From NCBI RefSeq assembly GCF_905115235.1, contig NC_051850.1, positions 26,599,010-26,663,009 of the forward strand: DNA of 64,000 nucleotides. Direction: 5' to 3'. The position numbers and the translations under genes were made by a program. Numbering within the stretch: position 1 is the first letter of the stretch; every line of letters starts with the position of its first letter. Origin of the DNA: Hermetia illucens. Its lineage: Eukaryota; Arthropoda; Insecta; Diptera; Stratiomyidae. The notes beneath the pieces were generated by a model. It had not been told where the DNA came from. It searched no databases and saw only the letters and a program-made list of their open reading frames with translations. Below are positions 35,801-47,800 of this stretch, in pieces.

Positions 35801-38800
35801 TTTTTATCGGGGTTTATATATATATATATATTTTTTTCTTCCGGCCAATCGATTAATTACTGAGAAAACTTGTGGGCCGGTTTAAGGGATTTGAGGAGTT
35901 TCTTGTAAGATGCATTCAGTTCGGACCGAATAGCTTCATTGATTTTGCTGGACAGGTCTTTGAAGATCTCGGAGAGGAGACGGTAGTCAGCGTTGCATCT
36001 GTTCCGTGACCGGTGAAATAAATGTTTCCTGCGCTGCAGTAGTCTGTTTCTATCGCGGACTAAGAGGAGGGTTGAGGGGGAAAGGCACCCGTATTTGTAG
36101 TAACCAGATTCTTTAAATGGAGCGTGTTTGTCAATTGTAGTTTCGAAGGCAGAGTTGACTTTCCGGATGTATGTATCTAGCTCAACATTAGAGTGGATGC
36201 GCGATTTGTCCAGGGGAGGGCCCAGCACGCTGTCTAAGTCGCATTGGAAATCGTCCCAGTTTGTCAGATTGAAAGATCTGCATTTGTGCGGATGGTGGAG
36301 TGAAGGGAGAATTTGCTGTAGATGTAGAGAGAGACTGAGGGCATGATGGTCCGGGTGGGCTGCTAGAGAGGAGCAGCTAGTGACATGCTGAGAAATTGGA
36401 CGAGATTATAAAGCCGTCTAGGAAAGAGGATCCACGAGGAAAGGATGGCACTCCCGCGTTAATGATGTCCGCGCTAAGGAATGGACCTGACTGGAACGAT
36501 TATTGTTCTCTCAGGCCAGCTTCATCGATTAGTTATTTCAGATTTAGGCAAGAAGGTCTAGTTCATGCAGAAAAAAGGATTAATTTGACCGGTCACATCA
36601 TTCTATTTAGTATTTTTCGTTTGTTTGAATATTGAGGGGTTCTAATTCCTTATTCACTTGATGTCGGACCGGAAGAAGAGACGAGAATGGCTTACGGTTT
36701 CGTCCAGGCCAGAATCAACCCATCAGACACTGCCTCACCTCTGCCCTGGGAGTAGCACGACTGAAGTAGTTCGCAGATGTTAACCGTGAACCATCTTTGT
36801 CTCTGAATACTTAAGCTTTATTCATAATATCCAACAGCTAACTCACTAAAAACTAGAGCAACACTATAGTACGGTTTGTCGTAAACACACTAAAACGCTA
36901 TTCATACTACCCAGCAGGAAGCGTGTCCAGCACAGTAGTCCAGTACGGGGCCTGTGTGGGGTTGCCAAATCTCCCATCAGGCGCGTACCTTCGTGCGGAT
37001 AAAGGAATGCTCGGTAAATGCGTTATGGGCATGCTTATGCCCAGGCTGGGTAGTTGGGAAGTAAACGCCCACCCGTGGATGAAAATTGGCGATAGGAAGG
37101 ACACCCAGAAATCAAACAAAACATGGAGGACAAGAAAGATAATTGTTTTTGCTGTGCAGGGCTTCGGAAATCCAGTGCCGACGGTTTTTGAAAGTCGGCA
37201 ACTGGGCGATACCCTGCGACCGCAGTCCCTCAGTAGCGGGAAAATTGACTACTTTAGCATATAATGCTACAAGAGATCTTAGGGGAGTGAAAATGAAATC
37301 TACATCGGATCCTTTTCGAAAAAGCTTAAAACTTTTAAGGTCACTGAAGACAACATTATCCCTAGGCAGTCGAGATTAATCGCGGGACTCGGAAAGAATC
37401 TAGGAGAGTCCCCGGACTGACAAACTATCGATGCTATAAAAGATGATCGTTGAAGGTAGCAAACTGCAATAGTATTTGTTTTACTAGGGGAACGCATAAA
37501 TGGTTTCTGTGAGTTCATTAAGGAGAGGTGGAATATCCACCAAAATATAAGGGCTCTTATACCTGGCAATAAGTTGTATATTAGGGATGTGGAGGAAAAA
37601 AACGCCCAAGAGCCATGTGGCAAAGTCACGCGGGAAACGCCTCCTCAACATAGGGTAGATGAGGACACGACAAACGGAGTAGGGATGAAATAATTGAAAC
37701 CCTAGGTGTCCAACAAGCTCAACGCCGAAGAAAGCATAGCCGGCGAATGTTCCGGGTAGTTCTTTGATTACGGCTCCAACTTTGACAAGAAGTAAAGAGT
37801 CTACAACTGCCTGGGTGGCAAAAAGCGGCAGATGGGGAAAAAGAAGATTTGTCCGGAAGTAATTGTTATTTTCAAGAAAGGAGATATGTCGTACGCATAT
37901 AACCTTCGGAAAATCAAAACCGATCTGGAATTGACAGACCTGGGTGGCAGTGTGAGTCATACCAGGCGTACGCAAAAAGGGAATATAATGCCGGAACTAA
38001 ACAAATTTATCGAGAAGACAGTGGATAGTTTGCGCGTGGAGAAGGTGCTGGGTGAGCAAGCAGATGTGAAATCTCGAAAGCAACAGATAGTAATCGAGTG
38101 CAAAGACGTAGACGAGGTCACATCACGAGAGGATATCTGCTCTTAGGGAACAATTCAACCTTATCAAACGGATGAAGAAGTCATACGGAGGTACACAGAC
38201 TTTATTATTAACTTGCCGGTGGAATCAGGGATTAAACTGATTACAAGGCAAGGAAAGAATAAGTAGGGTCGTATGCCGACTTAGGGAGTAAGTATCTCTC
38301 AAGAGATGCTTCAGATGCCTCAATTTCGATCACTTTGCAGCAGCATGTACTAGTGAGCACGATAGGTTGAGAAGGTGCAATAAGTGTGGACAAGAGGGCC
38401 ACCTTATCAATGACTGCAGGGGAGATCCATAATGCATGTTGTGCAAAGGGAAAAAGAAGTGGACGACCGACGCGTTGCAGGTAGTGGCAGATGTCCAGCA
38501 TATAGGAGGGAGCTGAATTGTAAGGCTGGATGAGGTTGATACAAACTAACCGTAACCATTGCGAATGTTCAGATAGCTGAGTGGTTAGAGCACAAGGCTA
38601 TCGTACGGAAGGTCGCGGTTCAAATCTCACTGGTGGCAGTGGGCAGTGGGATTTGTATCGTGATTTGACGTCGGATACTAGTCGACTCAGCTGTGAATGA
38701 GTACCTGAGCCACATCAGGGTAATAATCTCGGGCGAGCGTAATGCTGAACACATTGCCTCCTACAGTATACTGTAGTGCACCGCTACGGTCTTGAATAAG

Positions 38801-41800
38801 GTGCTCTAGCACACTTCAAGCCCCTGGTTATTATTATTGTTGCGAGGCAACTCAAAACTTACTCTCAGAAACCATTCGAGAGTCGAACGTGGATGTGGCG
38901 GTAATATGTGAACCCTACCGAAATTTTGCTAGTGCTACGTGGGTGAAAGACCCATCGAGAAACGCGGTAATATAGGCATGTCGACGGCAAGTCATTCAAG
39001 GAAGAATGGCATTCACAGGAGCCAGCTTTGTACGTAGACTGTAGACTGGGGAAGTCGAGTGACGAACACCAGGGGCCAAATCCTCCTTGAAAGCTTCGCG
39101 GAGGTGAACATCGTACTAATCAACGTTGGATGCGTGCCCACCTTCCGAAGCAGAGGGCTAGGCTCAATCGTCGATCTGACTTACCTCGTATCTCGTTGGC
39201 GAGAGTGGTCGTCTGGCGGGTAAGTGATCACTACACCCACAGTGATCATCAGGCCATCTTCCTCGACATCGGGAACGGGGAACGCGACAGTCAAGTTAGC
39301 AACAAAAGCAGAAAAACCAGAATAGCTGGGTGGCCAACTGGAATTTTCGAGGAAGAGACATTCCTCGCGGTTTTAGAAGGAGATTACGATCAGAAGAGAA
39401 CGATACTTTAAAAAAAGTGATCCAGTTATGACAACGGTCACTGAGGCATGCAACTCTACAATGCCGCGACGCAAGTTCTGTCACAGTAGGAAACTAAACT
39501 ACTGGTGGAACTAAGAAATTTCGCTATTGAGAGCATCGTGCCTGCGGGCGAGGAGGCTTTGCCAAAAGACCGGGTGGAAGCCAGAACATCGGTAGTAGGA
39601 GAAGAATACAGTGATCTTCAAAGTCGCCTTAAGAAAGCTATACGGAAACGTAAGCGGAATTGCTACAACCAATTGTGCCTTGACACAAATACGAACCCGT
39701 GGAGTGCTGCTTACAAGGTTGTAATGAACAAGATTCGTGGACAAAAATCACCACATGTGACGTGCCCGCGACTTCTTGTTTTTGTTCAGCCTTTGTCCAG
39801 TTCACAAGCGTATTCGTGATCGGTTTCGTCATTTAGTTCTATCAATTGCCGGATCTGAATGTAATCGGCCGGCCTTCTTGCCGATCAGATGGTGTTCTAC
39901 CTTCCTGAATAACCCGATTAAAGAATTCACTGAGCCACAGTATTGGGTCCTAGCTCTTTGCTTTTCAGAGCTTAGATGCGATGTCGCCAGGTCCTGTTGC
40001 TGTCCCCGATTTCATTCGTTTTACTGTTTCCTCGACTTCAGTTGCGCTGACAGTTAAGTTCTTGAGGGTTTAAAGTGGGCACCTGTCTTGCGAGTTAATC
40101 CCATAGTCTTCTTAAGACACGGATTGATTTTGTGACCACAATCAGAGCCCCGCTGAGACAAGCAACAACAGTACCAGTCTATACCAACACCCGTGTTGAA
40201 ACGCAACACCACGCCGAGGCCCGAAGGTCTCTTCTCGGTTGAGCATAACCACAACTCCCATGAAACTCCCACTAGGGGCTAACCGCAAACAACTGAGCTG
40301 TACTCACATACAACGGGAGTTCACCCGAAGTATGAGAGTCCAGGGGCTATCCCGGTTCCCATGGTACCAGTATACCCCTGGTAAGGTTTCGAGACCAATT
40401 TGCCATTTCAGATGAGCGGGAATGATTCTAGATGTGGAGGATGGACAAATTCTTCAGTTGAAATCTGCTCGAAATATTCTCGGCATCTATCGGTAAGCAA
40501 AGTACCGTTATTAACGCAACAGAAGTGTTCGATATCCTGGGTGCATTCGTTTCGGCTTTTGGCAAGTGGAAACAGATCTTTCTCGCCATCCCGAGTGTCC
40601 AGTTTATCATAAAGATTTTTGTAATTGGTCGCTCGGGTGACAGCGATCGCTTTCTTTGCTTGTCAGTTGCCATTCTTAAGAATTTGCCAATTGGCGAGCG
40701 TTTTATAGTCCTCTTACAATTCATTAGGATGTCTTCTCAATCCCCGAGGTGACCGAGGAGGAACTACGGGAGATCTGTGGACGAATTGAAGACAAGGCTC
40801 CGGGATTGGACGGGATTCCGAACAAAGCCTTGAAGTTGGCTGCTAAAACCAGGCCCGCATGATTCATAACTACATTTGAATTATGCATGGTCGAAAGAGT
40901 GTTTCTCGCTCAGTGGAAAAAGCAAACGTTGGTTCTGTTATCGAATGTCCATACAAAACCTGACGCGCATCCTCTTTATATCGCCTTATCTGTCTTTTGG
41001 ACATTATGGGGAAAATGTTGGAGAGGGTGGTATACAACAAGCTGCTTCCGTTCGTTGAGCTAGCTGGTGATCTATCGGAGCGACAATGCAGGTTTCGCAG
41101 AGCGCTGTCTACGGTATATGCCATTGCAACGGTCTTGGACCTGGCCCTGCCAACTGGGGTTGGATTAAGGGCACCTTGGCTAAACTGGATGTCCCTGATT
41201 ACTTAGCTTGGATAATCGAGAGTTAACTCTCGGAGAGATTTGCTTGATATGAGCCAGACCACGGACCGAAGGAATATGTTGTGACTGCAGGGTTTCCCCA
41301 AGGCTCTGTACTGGGGCTCCTGCTGAGGAACATAATGTATAACGAAGTGCTCGGCCTCCGCGTGCCAAAGGAGGCAACATTGATTGGTTTTGCAGATGAC
41401 CTGGCAGTAATAGTAGTGTCCAAAAATTATTAATTTGCAAATATGCATATTTTAGCGACTAATTGTCGCCGTCTTCCAGGATCCAAACCTAAGCACTCAA
41501 ATTTCCCTGTTAAAATCGCAGAAAAGAAATACGTTGTGATTGATAAAATAACATTCCTTTACAGGTATATGAGCGACCCTGATTACATACCCGGCTTAGC
41601 GCACTTCTGTGAGCATATGCTATTCTTGGGTACCGAAAAATATCCGGACGAAAACGATTACTCAACGTACTTATCTAAAAACGGAGGAAGCTCGAATGCA
41701 GCAACATATTCGGACAACACACGCTATCATTTCGATGTGGCCCCCGATAAATTGGACGGCGCTTTGGACCGCTTTGCTCAATTTTTTATATCGCCATTGT

Positions 41801-44800
41801 TCACTGAGAGTGCAACTTTAAGAGAGATTAATGCCGTAAGTTTTATAGTTTTAAAGCCATTTCAGTGAGATTTTGAATATTTAGGGAAATTTTATTTAGG
41901 TAAACTCGGAACATGAGAAAAACATACCTGTAGACGCATGGAGATTGCGTCAAGTAAACAAATATTTGGGGAAAACTGATCATCCTTATAGCAAATTTGG
42001 GACAGGTAACATTTAAAAAATATTGTGCTTTTGAATTCTATCCTACTTTGGTGTGATTGCTTAGGTAACAAAGATACGCTGCTCACAGTTCCTACAGAGC
42101 GCGGAATTAATACTCGTGAGGAACTTATGAAATTCCATGACAAATGGTATTCCGCAAACATAATGTGTTTAGCTGTGATCGGAAAAGGTAAGCCAAAGAA
42201 AAGACTGTCTCGTACAATGTTTTGTCCTTGAATGGTTAGTGTCTCGTAAAAGCTTTAACCGATTTCCTTGTCTAGAATCGCTGGATGAATTAGAAGAAAT
42301 GGTGGTACCTAAATTCTCACAAATCGTTAATAAGAATATTAGTCGACAACTTTGGCAAAATGAACCGTACAGTAAGGAGCAATATGGCACTAAAGTGTAC
42401 ATTGTTCCAGTAAAGGATATTAGAGCACTCACACTAAGCTTTACCATTGACGACCTTTCCAAGCACTACAAATCGAATGTAGGTTTCTTTTTTGAAAATT
42501 GTAAATTGTGTAATTTTATGAAAACATCGTTTCGTAGCCGGGACATTACGTTAGTCATTTGATTGGGCATGAAGGGAAGGGAAGCATACTATCGGAGCTG
42601 CGAAAGCAAGGATGGTGCAACGGGTAAAAATCAAAACTTTTGAGGGAGTTCCAAATGAATTATGTACATAATTATTTTAACAGGTTGTATTCATCGCACA
42701 CCGATTTTATAGGTGGGTTTGGATTCTTCGACATTAGTATATCCTTAACAGAAGAAGGTTTGGAGAAAATTGACGAAATCGTGGAATATATTTTTCAAGT
42801 AAGATCGACAAGTAAGCTAGATCCAATTTCTATTATGAAAACAACAACTTTTGTTGCAGTATATCAAAATGCTGCAAGAGAGAAAACCTGATAAATGGAT
42901 ATTTGATGAGTTATTTAATTTAAATGAGTTGGGATTCAGATTTAAAGACAAGGAGGATCCAACTTCTCTTGTGAATAATCTATCAGACGCTTTGCATGTA
43001 AGTTTTGTTGTTTAATAATCACAGAATGACGTGCAAACAATGTATACTTTCCAAAACTTAGTTATACCCCCTTGAAGAAGTCCTCTCGGCGCCTTGGTTG
43101 AGCGACGACTGGCGTCCTGATCTGATAACGGATTTGCTTGATTGTTTTATGCCGGAAAAGTGCCGGATAGTTGCTGTAGGTCAAAAATTCGAGAAGGATA
43201 CAATGCGTTCGGAACCTTGGTATGGCACCAAGTTTGAAGTTGAGAAAATATCGACGACATTGCTACAGGTGATAAGAATTCAATTTACCTAACGAGAGCC
43301 CGAAATAAAGTCGATGTATAATTTCAGAAATGGAAGGACTGCCAATTAAATGAGAACTTCATCCTACCGGAACCTAACCCCTTCATACCGACTGATTTTA
43401 CTATAATGCGAGAGGACAGTGATTCTTCGAAACACCCAATTATAATACTTGATTCGCCAACGCTGAGGGTTTGGCATAAACAAGACTCGGAATTTCTGAA
43501 GCCGAAAACGTTCGTGAACATCGATATTTCTAGTCCAATTGTTAGCAATGACCCATTGAATTTTGACTTAACGCATATGCTTGTTGCCTTGTTCAAGGAC
43601 AATCTAAACGAATACTTATATAATATTGAGTTAGCTGGCCTTAGATTCAATATATCCACATCAACCTCGGGAGTGTCGGTATGAAAGAAAATTAATTAAA
43701 TCCAAACTTCATAAGAGATGACCATCTATCGTCCTTCTATCACTTGCAGCTGCAATTCAGCGGATACAGCCACAAACAAAAGGTTCTGATCGAGAAGGTT
43801 TTGGATCATTTGTTTGATTTTAAAATAGACCCGCAACGCTTTGAAATTTTGAAAGAAGAATTTCGATTGTTACTAAAGAACTTCGTGGCAGATCAACCGT
43901 ACCAACATTCCTTGTATTACTTGGCGTTGATCCTAGTTGAAAACGCGTGGTCAAAGTCTGAATTAGAGGCAGCGATAAAATGTAAGATTTTTAGTAACCA
44001 ATACCTGATCCTTGCTCGTTAGGTTTATCGTAAATCGTCTCTTCTAGGTCTGACTCCCGAACGACTTGAATGGTTTTTAAAAGAATTTTTGTCTAGATTC
44101 CACGCAGAATGTTTTATTTACGGAAACATTAATAAACAAGCGGCACTAGATGTAGCTGACATAATTAGCAATAAGATAAATTCAACGAATTCCGTTATAT
44201 TACCATTGCTATCGCGGCAATTGCTACTTAAACGAGAGTACAAACTGCCTGAAGGTAATTCTGATGATAAATTTCCATAAAACTTTATTATAGCGATCAT
44301 TAAACTTACTACTGACTACTAAGTTTTGAAACACATTACGAAACTCATGTAAACCTATTTATCGCAGGTGAATCCTATTTATTCAAAAGTGACAATAAAT
44401 TCCATAAATCATCATGCGCTCAACTGTATTTGCAATGTGGGATAATCAACGATACTTCTTCAGTGTTTGTTGATTTGGTAGCCCAAGTACTGAACGAGCC
44501 ATGCTATAATATATTGCGAACTCAAGTAAGTCCCACAGACGTTTAATACCGCCTCAGACTTTCTTTCAAGCAAACTTTGTTATTTGAAATATTCTTCATT
44601 TTTCTTTTCGAGGAACAATTAGGTTACATAGTTCATCTTGGATCGAGAAAAACTACCGGAACGACTGGTATTAAAATCATTGTGCAATCCGACAAACATC
44701 CAGAGTTTGTTGAAACTAGGATAGAATGTTTCCTCAAAGAGATGTTGGTAAGTTTGAGATATTTCTTATTAAGCTTTCAGTGAATTTTCAATTTTTTACT

Positions 44801-47800
44801 ATCGCAGGGTCAACTTGAGAAAATGAGCGAGAGTGATTTCAACGCGCATAAGGAAGCACTCATTTCGAAGAAGCTAGAGAAACCGAAAAAGCTTTCAGTG
44901 GTGTTTCACCGATATCTGAGCGAAATATCGATATCGTCTTATCACTTTGAAAGGGATTTGGCTGAAGTTGCGATATTGAGAAAAATTACGAAGCAAGAGC
45001 TACTAAACTTCTATAAAGTGAGTAAAAATATTTAGTTTTTAATAATTTTTATATTTATAATTGTTAGAAGGGTTGGGAGATATTAAGAGGTATTCATCAA
45101 AGAGGAAATTAAGAAACACAATGTGAAAACAAACCCGATATCGCTCGTAACATGAATGGCCCTGGCTCCCTATTGTTCTTCCGGGGTTGCTATTCGGGGG
45201 GAGAGGGGTTGGATTTCAACAGGCCGTGCCTCACTGACACTGGAAGCAAGAGAAGCACCGAATGAGGGTGCGATCTGTGGTGCATCTTTCTTGGCAACCT
45301 ACCTAGCACGGGGACGGGATATTTCAGTGGAGAAGTCTCTCCTCGTGATTGAGCTTAGTTAGTCCGGATAAACATTCTTGCCATATCCAACATCTACACT
45401 GATGATATATTTATGTAAAGATTAGATCATTCAGGGAAGAAAGTTAAGAAGTTAATCTATTTTTTTAAGAATTGCGGGGTCCTAAGTCCACATCCACTTG
45501 ATGTCGGATCAGACCAAAGAGGGAGCAACTTACTCCCTCTTTTTTTGGTCTACAGACCCCTCGTTTAAGGCTTAGCATCCCAATTTCAAAAATATTAAGT
45601 GAAGACGGTTTTCCGCTTTCTTGCCAAAGGAGAGACAAATCGTCAGACGCTGCCTCACCTCTGTCCTGGGAGCAGCGTGATCGAACGGCAGATGTTAAAT
45701 GCTCCTTTATATAATTCGCAAAAGACGACATGACTGCGATTTATATTGGGCGTAAAAGCGATCCGGTCCAATATCAAGTGGATGCACACTTAAGTTCCCA
45801 CAATTCTTAAAAAAAAATATGTTCACCTCTGGCCAAGCTTTGGCCCAAAGTCTGGGCGGATTTACGCTCAATGTACATAATTCACAGTCATGTCGTGTTC
45901 TTCGAATTACATAAAGGAGCATTGAACATCTGCTCCCAGGGTAAAGGTGAGGCAGTGCCTGACGCCTGCCTCTGCCCTGGTAAGAAACAGTAAAGTTAAT
46001 CGATTATTGAGTTGATTATGGAGTGCACAGTCCAGTCGCGGCATGGTCCACTATAGGCCCTGTGCAAATCGCAGATATCCTATACATATTTGCGCGCAAA
46101 ATCTCACGATCGGGTGTTATAGTATGAGGCCAGATCCTCCTTCCCTATCAGAAGTCAGCAGCTCTCAAATATGCGAGTAGATTCTATTTCTCGCAATCGC
46201 TAGCAGCGTGTTAACTGCGCTCATCAGTCAGGAGCCGGGCCCCACCTGGCCAGTCCGTTGACTTATTCATTCCCTTCTATGTTCCCATGATCGGTAATCC
46301 AGATGAGGGTGATTCTGAGCGTTCCGACCAGACTGCTCACTGCGCCATCAGATTGGAGGATATCATTACTGAGTATAACGTCTTAAGCCTTCGCCACACA
46401 AAGCGCGGTCTGCCCCGGCGATCTCTACTCGCAGCGATTTGTCAATGAAGTTGTGTGATACAATATTGTATTGCAAATGCCTCCTCGACTTCAGTTGCGC
46501 TGACTGGTGGAACTGCTCCAAATGTCGGCAATGATTGTGGAAGTGGAGGATGAGCAAATTCTTCAGTTGAAATCTGCTCGAAGTATTCTCGCCATCTATC
46601 CGTTGCGGCTCGACGGTTGGTAAGCAAAGTACCGTTCTTGTCATTAACGCAACAGAAATGTTCGATATCCTGTGTGCGTTCATCACGGCTTTTAGCAAGT
46701 CGATAAAGATCTCTCTCGCCATCCCGAGTGTCCAGTTTATCGTAAAGATTTTTGAAATGGTTTGCTCGGGTGACAACGACCGCTTTCTTTGCTCCCCGGT
46801 TGGCATTCTTATAAATTTGCCAATTAGCAGGTGTTTTATCGTTGAGAAATTTGTGGTAGAGGCGTTTCTTTTCACGGACCTTCATTTTAACATCATCATT
46901 CCGAAGCCAAGTATCTCGGTTGATGTACCGCTTACCCGGCTTGGTGACCCCGAGGGTTGCAGAGGCCGCTTTGTGGATCGTGTCTTTCATTTGGTTCCAT
47001 GATTCTTCCACATTCGTAATGGTTGGCAATCGTATGAGTGAGACCGTTTCTTCTTTCTTCTCACCAAATCACCACCATTTAATGCGCGGCGGGCCAGTGC
47101 GTTCCTCACGCTGTTTTATCGGTGGCTTAATTCGCAGGACGGCAATCAATGGCCGATGTTGAGGTGCGATGGTCTCATAGGGAACGACTTTGCAATCAGT
47201 GACAGTGGTAAAATGTTGGCGTCTTATGAGAATATAGTCGATTTGCGTTTTATTGTTCCCACTATAAAATGTGGGAAGATGAGACAATCGTTTGATGAAC
47301 CATGTATTCATAAGTACAAGGTCATGGGTGTCCGCAAAATCGATTATACGCTCGCCACCTTCATTGCGCGCTCCGAACCCCTTTCCCCCATGGCACCTGT
47401 TACCGTCTGCCTTTTCACCCACATGACCATTAAGGTCGCCGGCAATGATTATGTAATCGTCAGCAGGCACGTGACAAGTCTTTTCATCGAGAAGTTGCCA
47501 GAACGCATCTTTCTCGGCATCAGGTCCACCTGTCTGTGGTGCATACGCGGTGAAGAAGTGAATAGTGCGATCAGCTGATATAATGGTGAGCTTCATCAGC
47601 CGATCATCAAATCGTTCGACTTCTTTAATGGCATCACGGAAACCCTCTGAGATGGCAATGCCAACACCATATTGAGTGTGTGGGTTACCAAAATAGAGAA
47701 GTTTGTAGCCATTTTTACCGCGTTCGCGTTCAATGTCGCAGCTTTTGGTACCAGACCATCGGGTTTCTTGCAGAGCGCAGATGTCAATGCAGCTTTTCCT

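Larger units (their letters stand above)
37820..41430 (+). mobile_element. R1-clade LINE in IDE intron 2, interrupted
   Basis: ORF1 remnants (37832-38146) are followed by CCHC knuckles ([19 protein letters not shown] and [14 protein letters not shown], near 38310-38410). The endonuclease region (38845-39300) includes [15 protein letters not shown]. The RT part (40735-41430) includes [24 protein letters not shown] and the catalytic [11 protein letters not shown] tRNA-derived SINE (38565-38842) and RTE-F1 pieces (39780-40740) are nested in it. It is sense to IDE and full of stops. Confidence 0.75.

Noticed and set aside
38574-38627. A functional tRNA gene
   Set aside because: The A and B boxes are present, but no cloverleaf acceptor pairing is seen and the sequence continues into a repeated SINE body.
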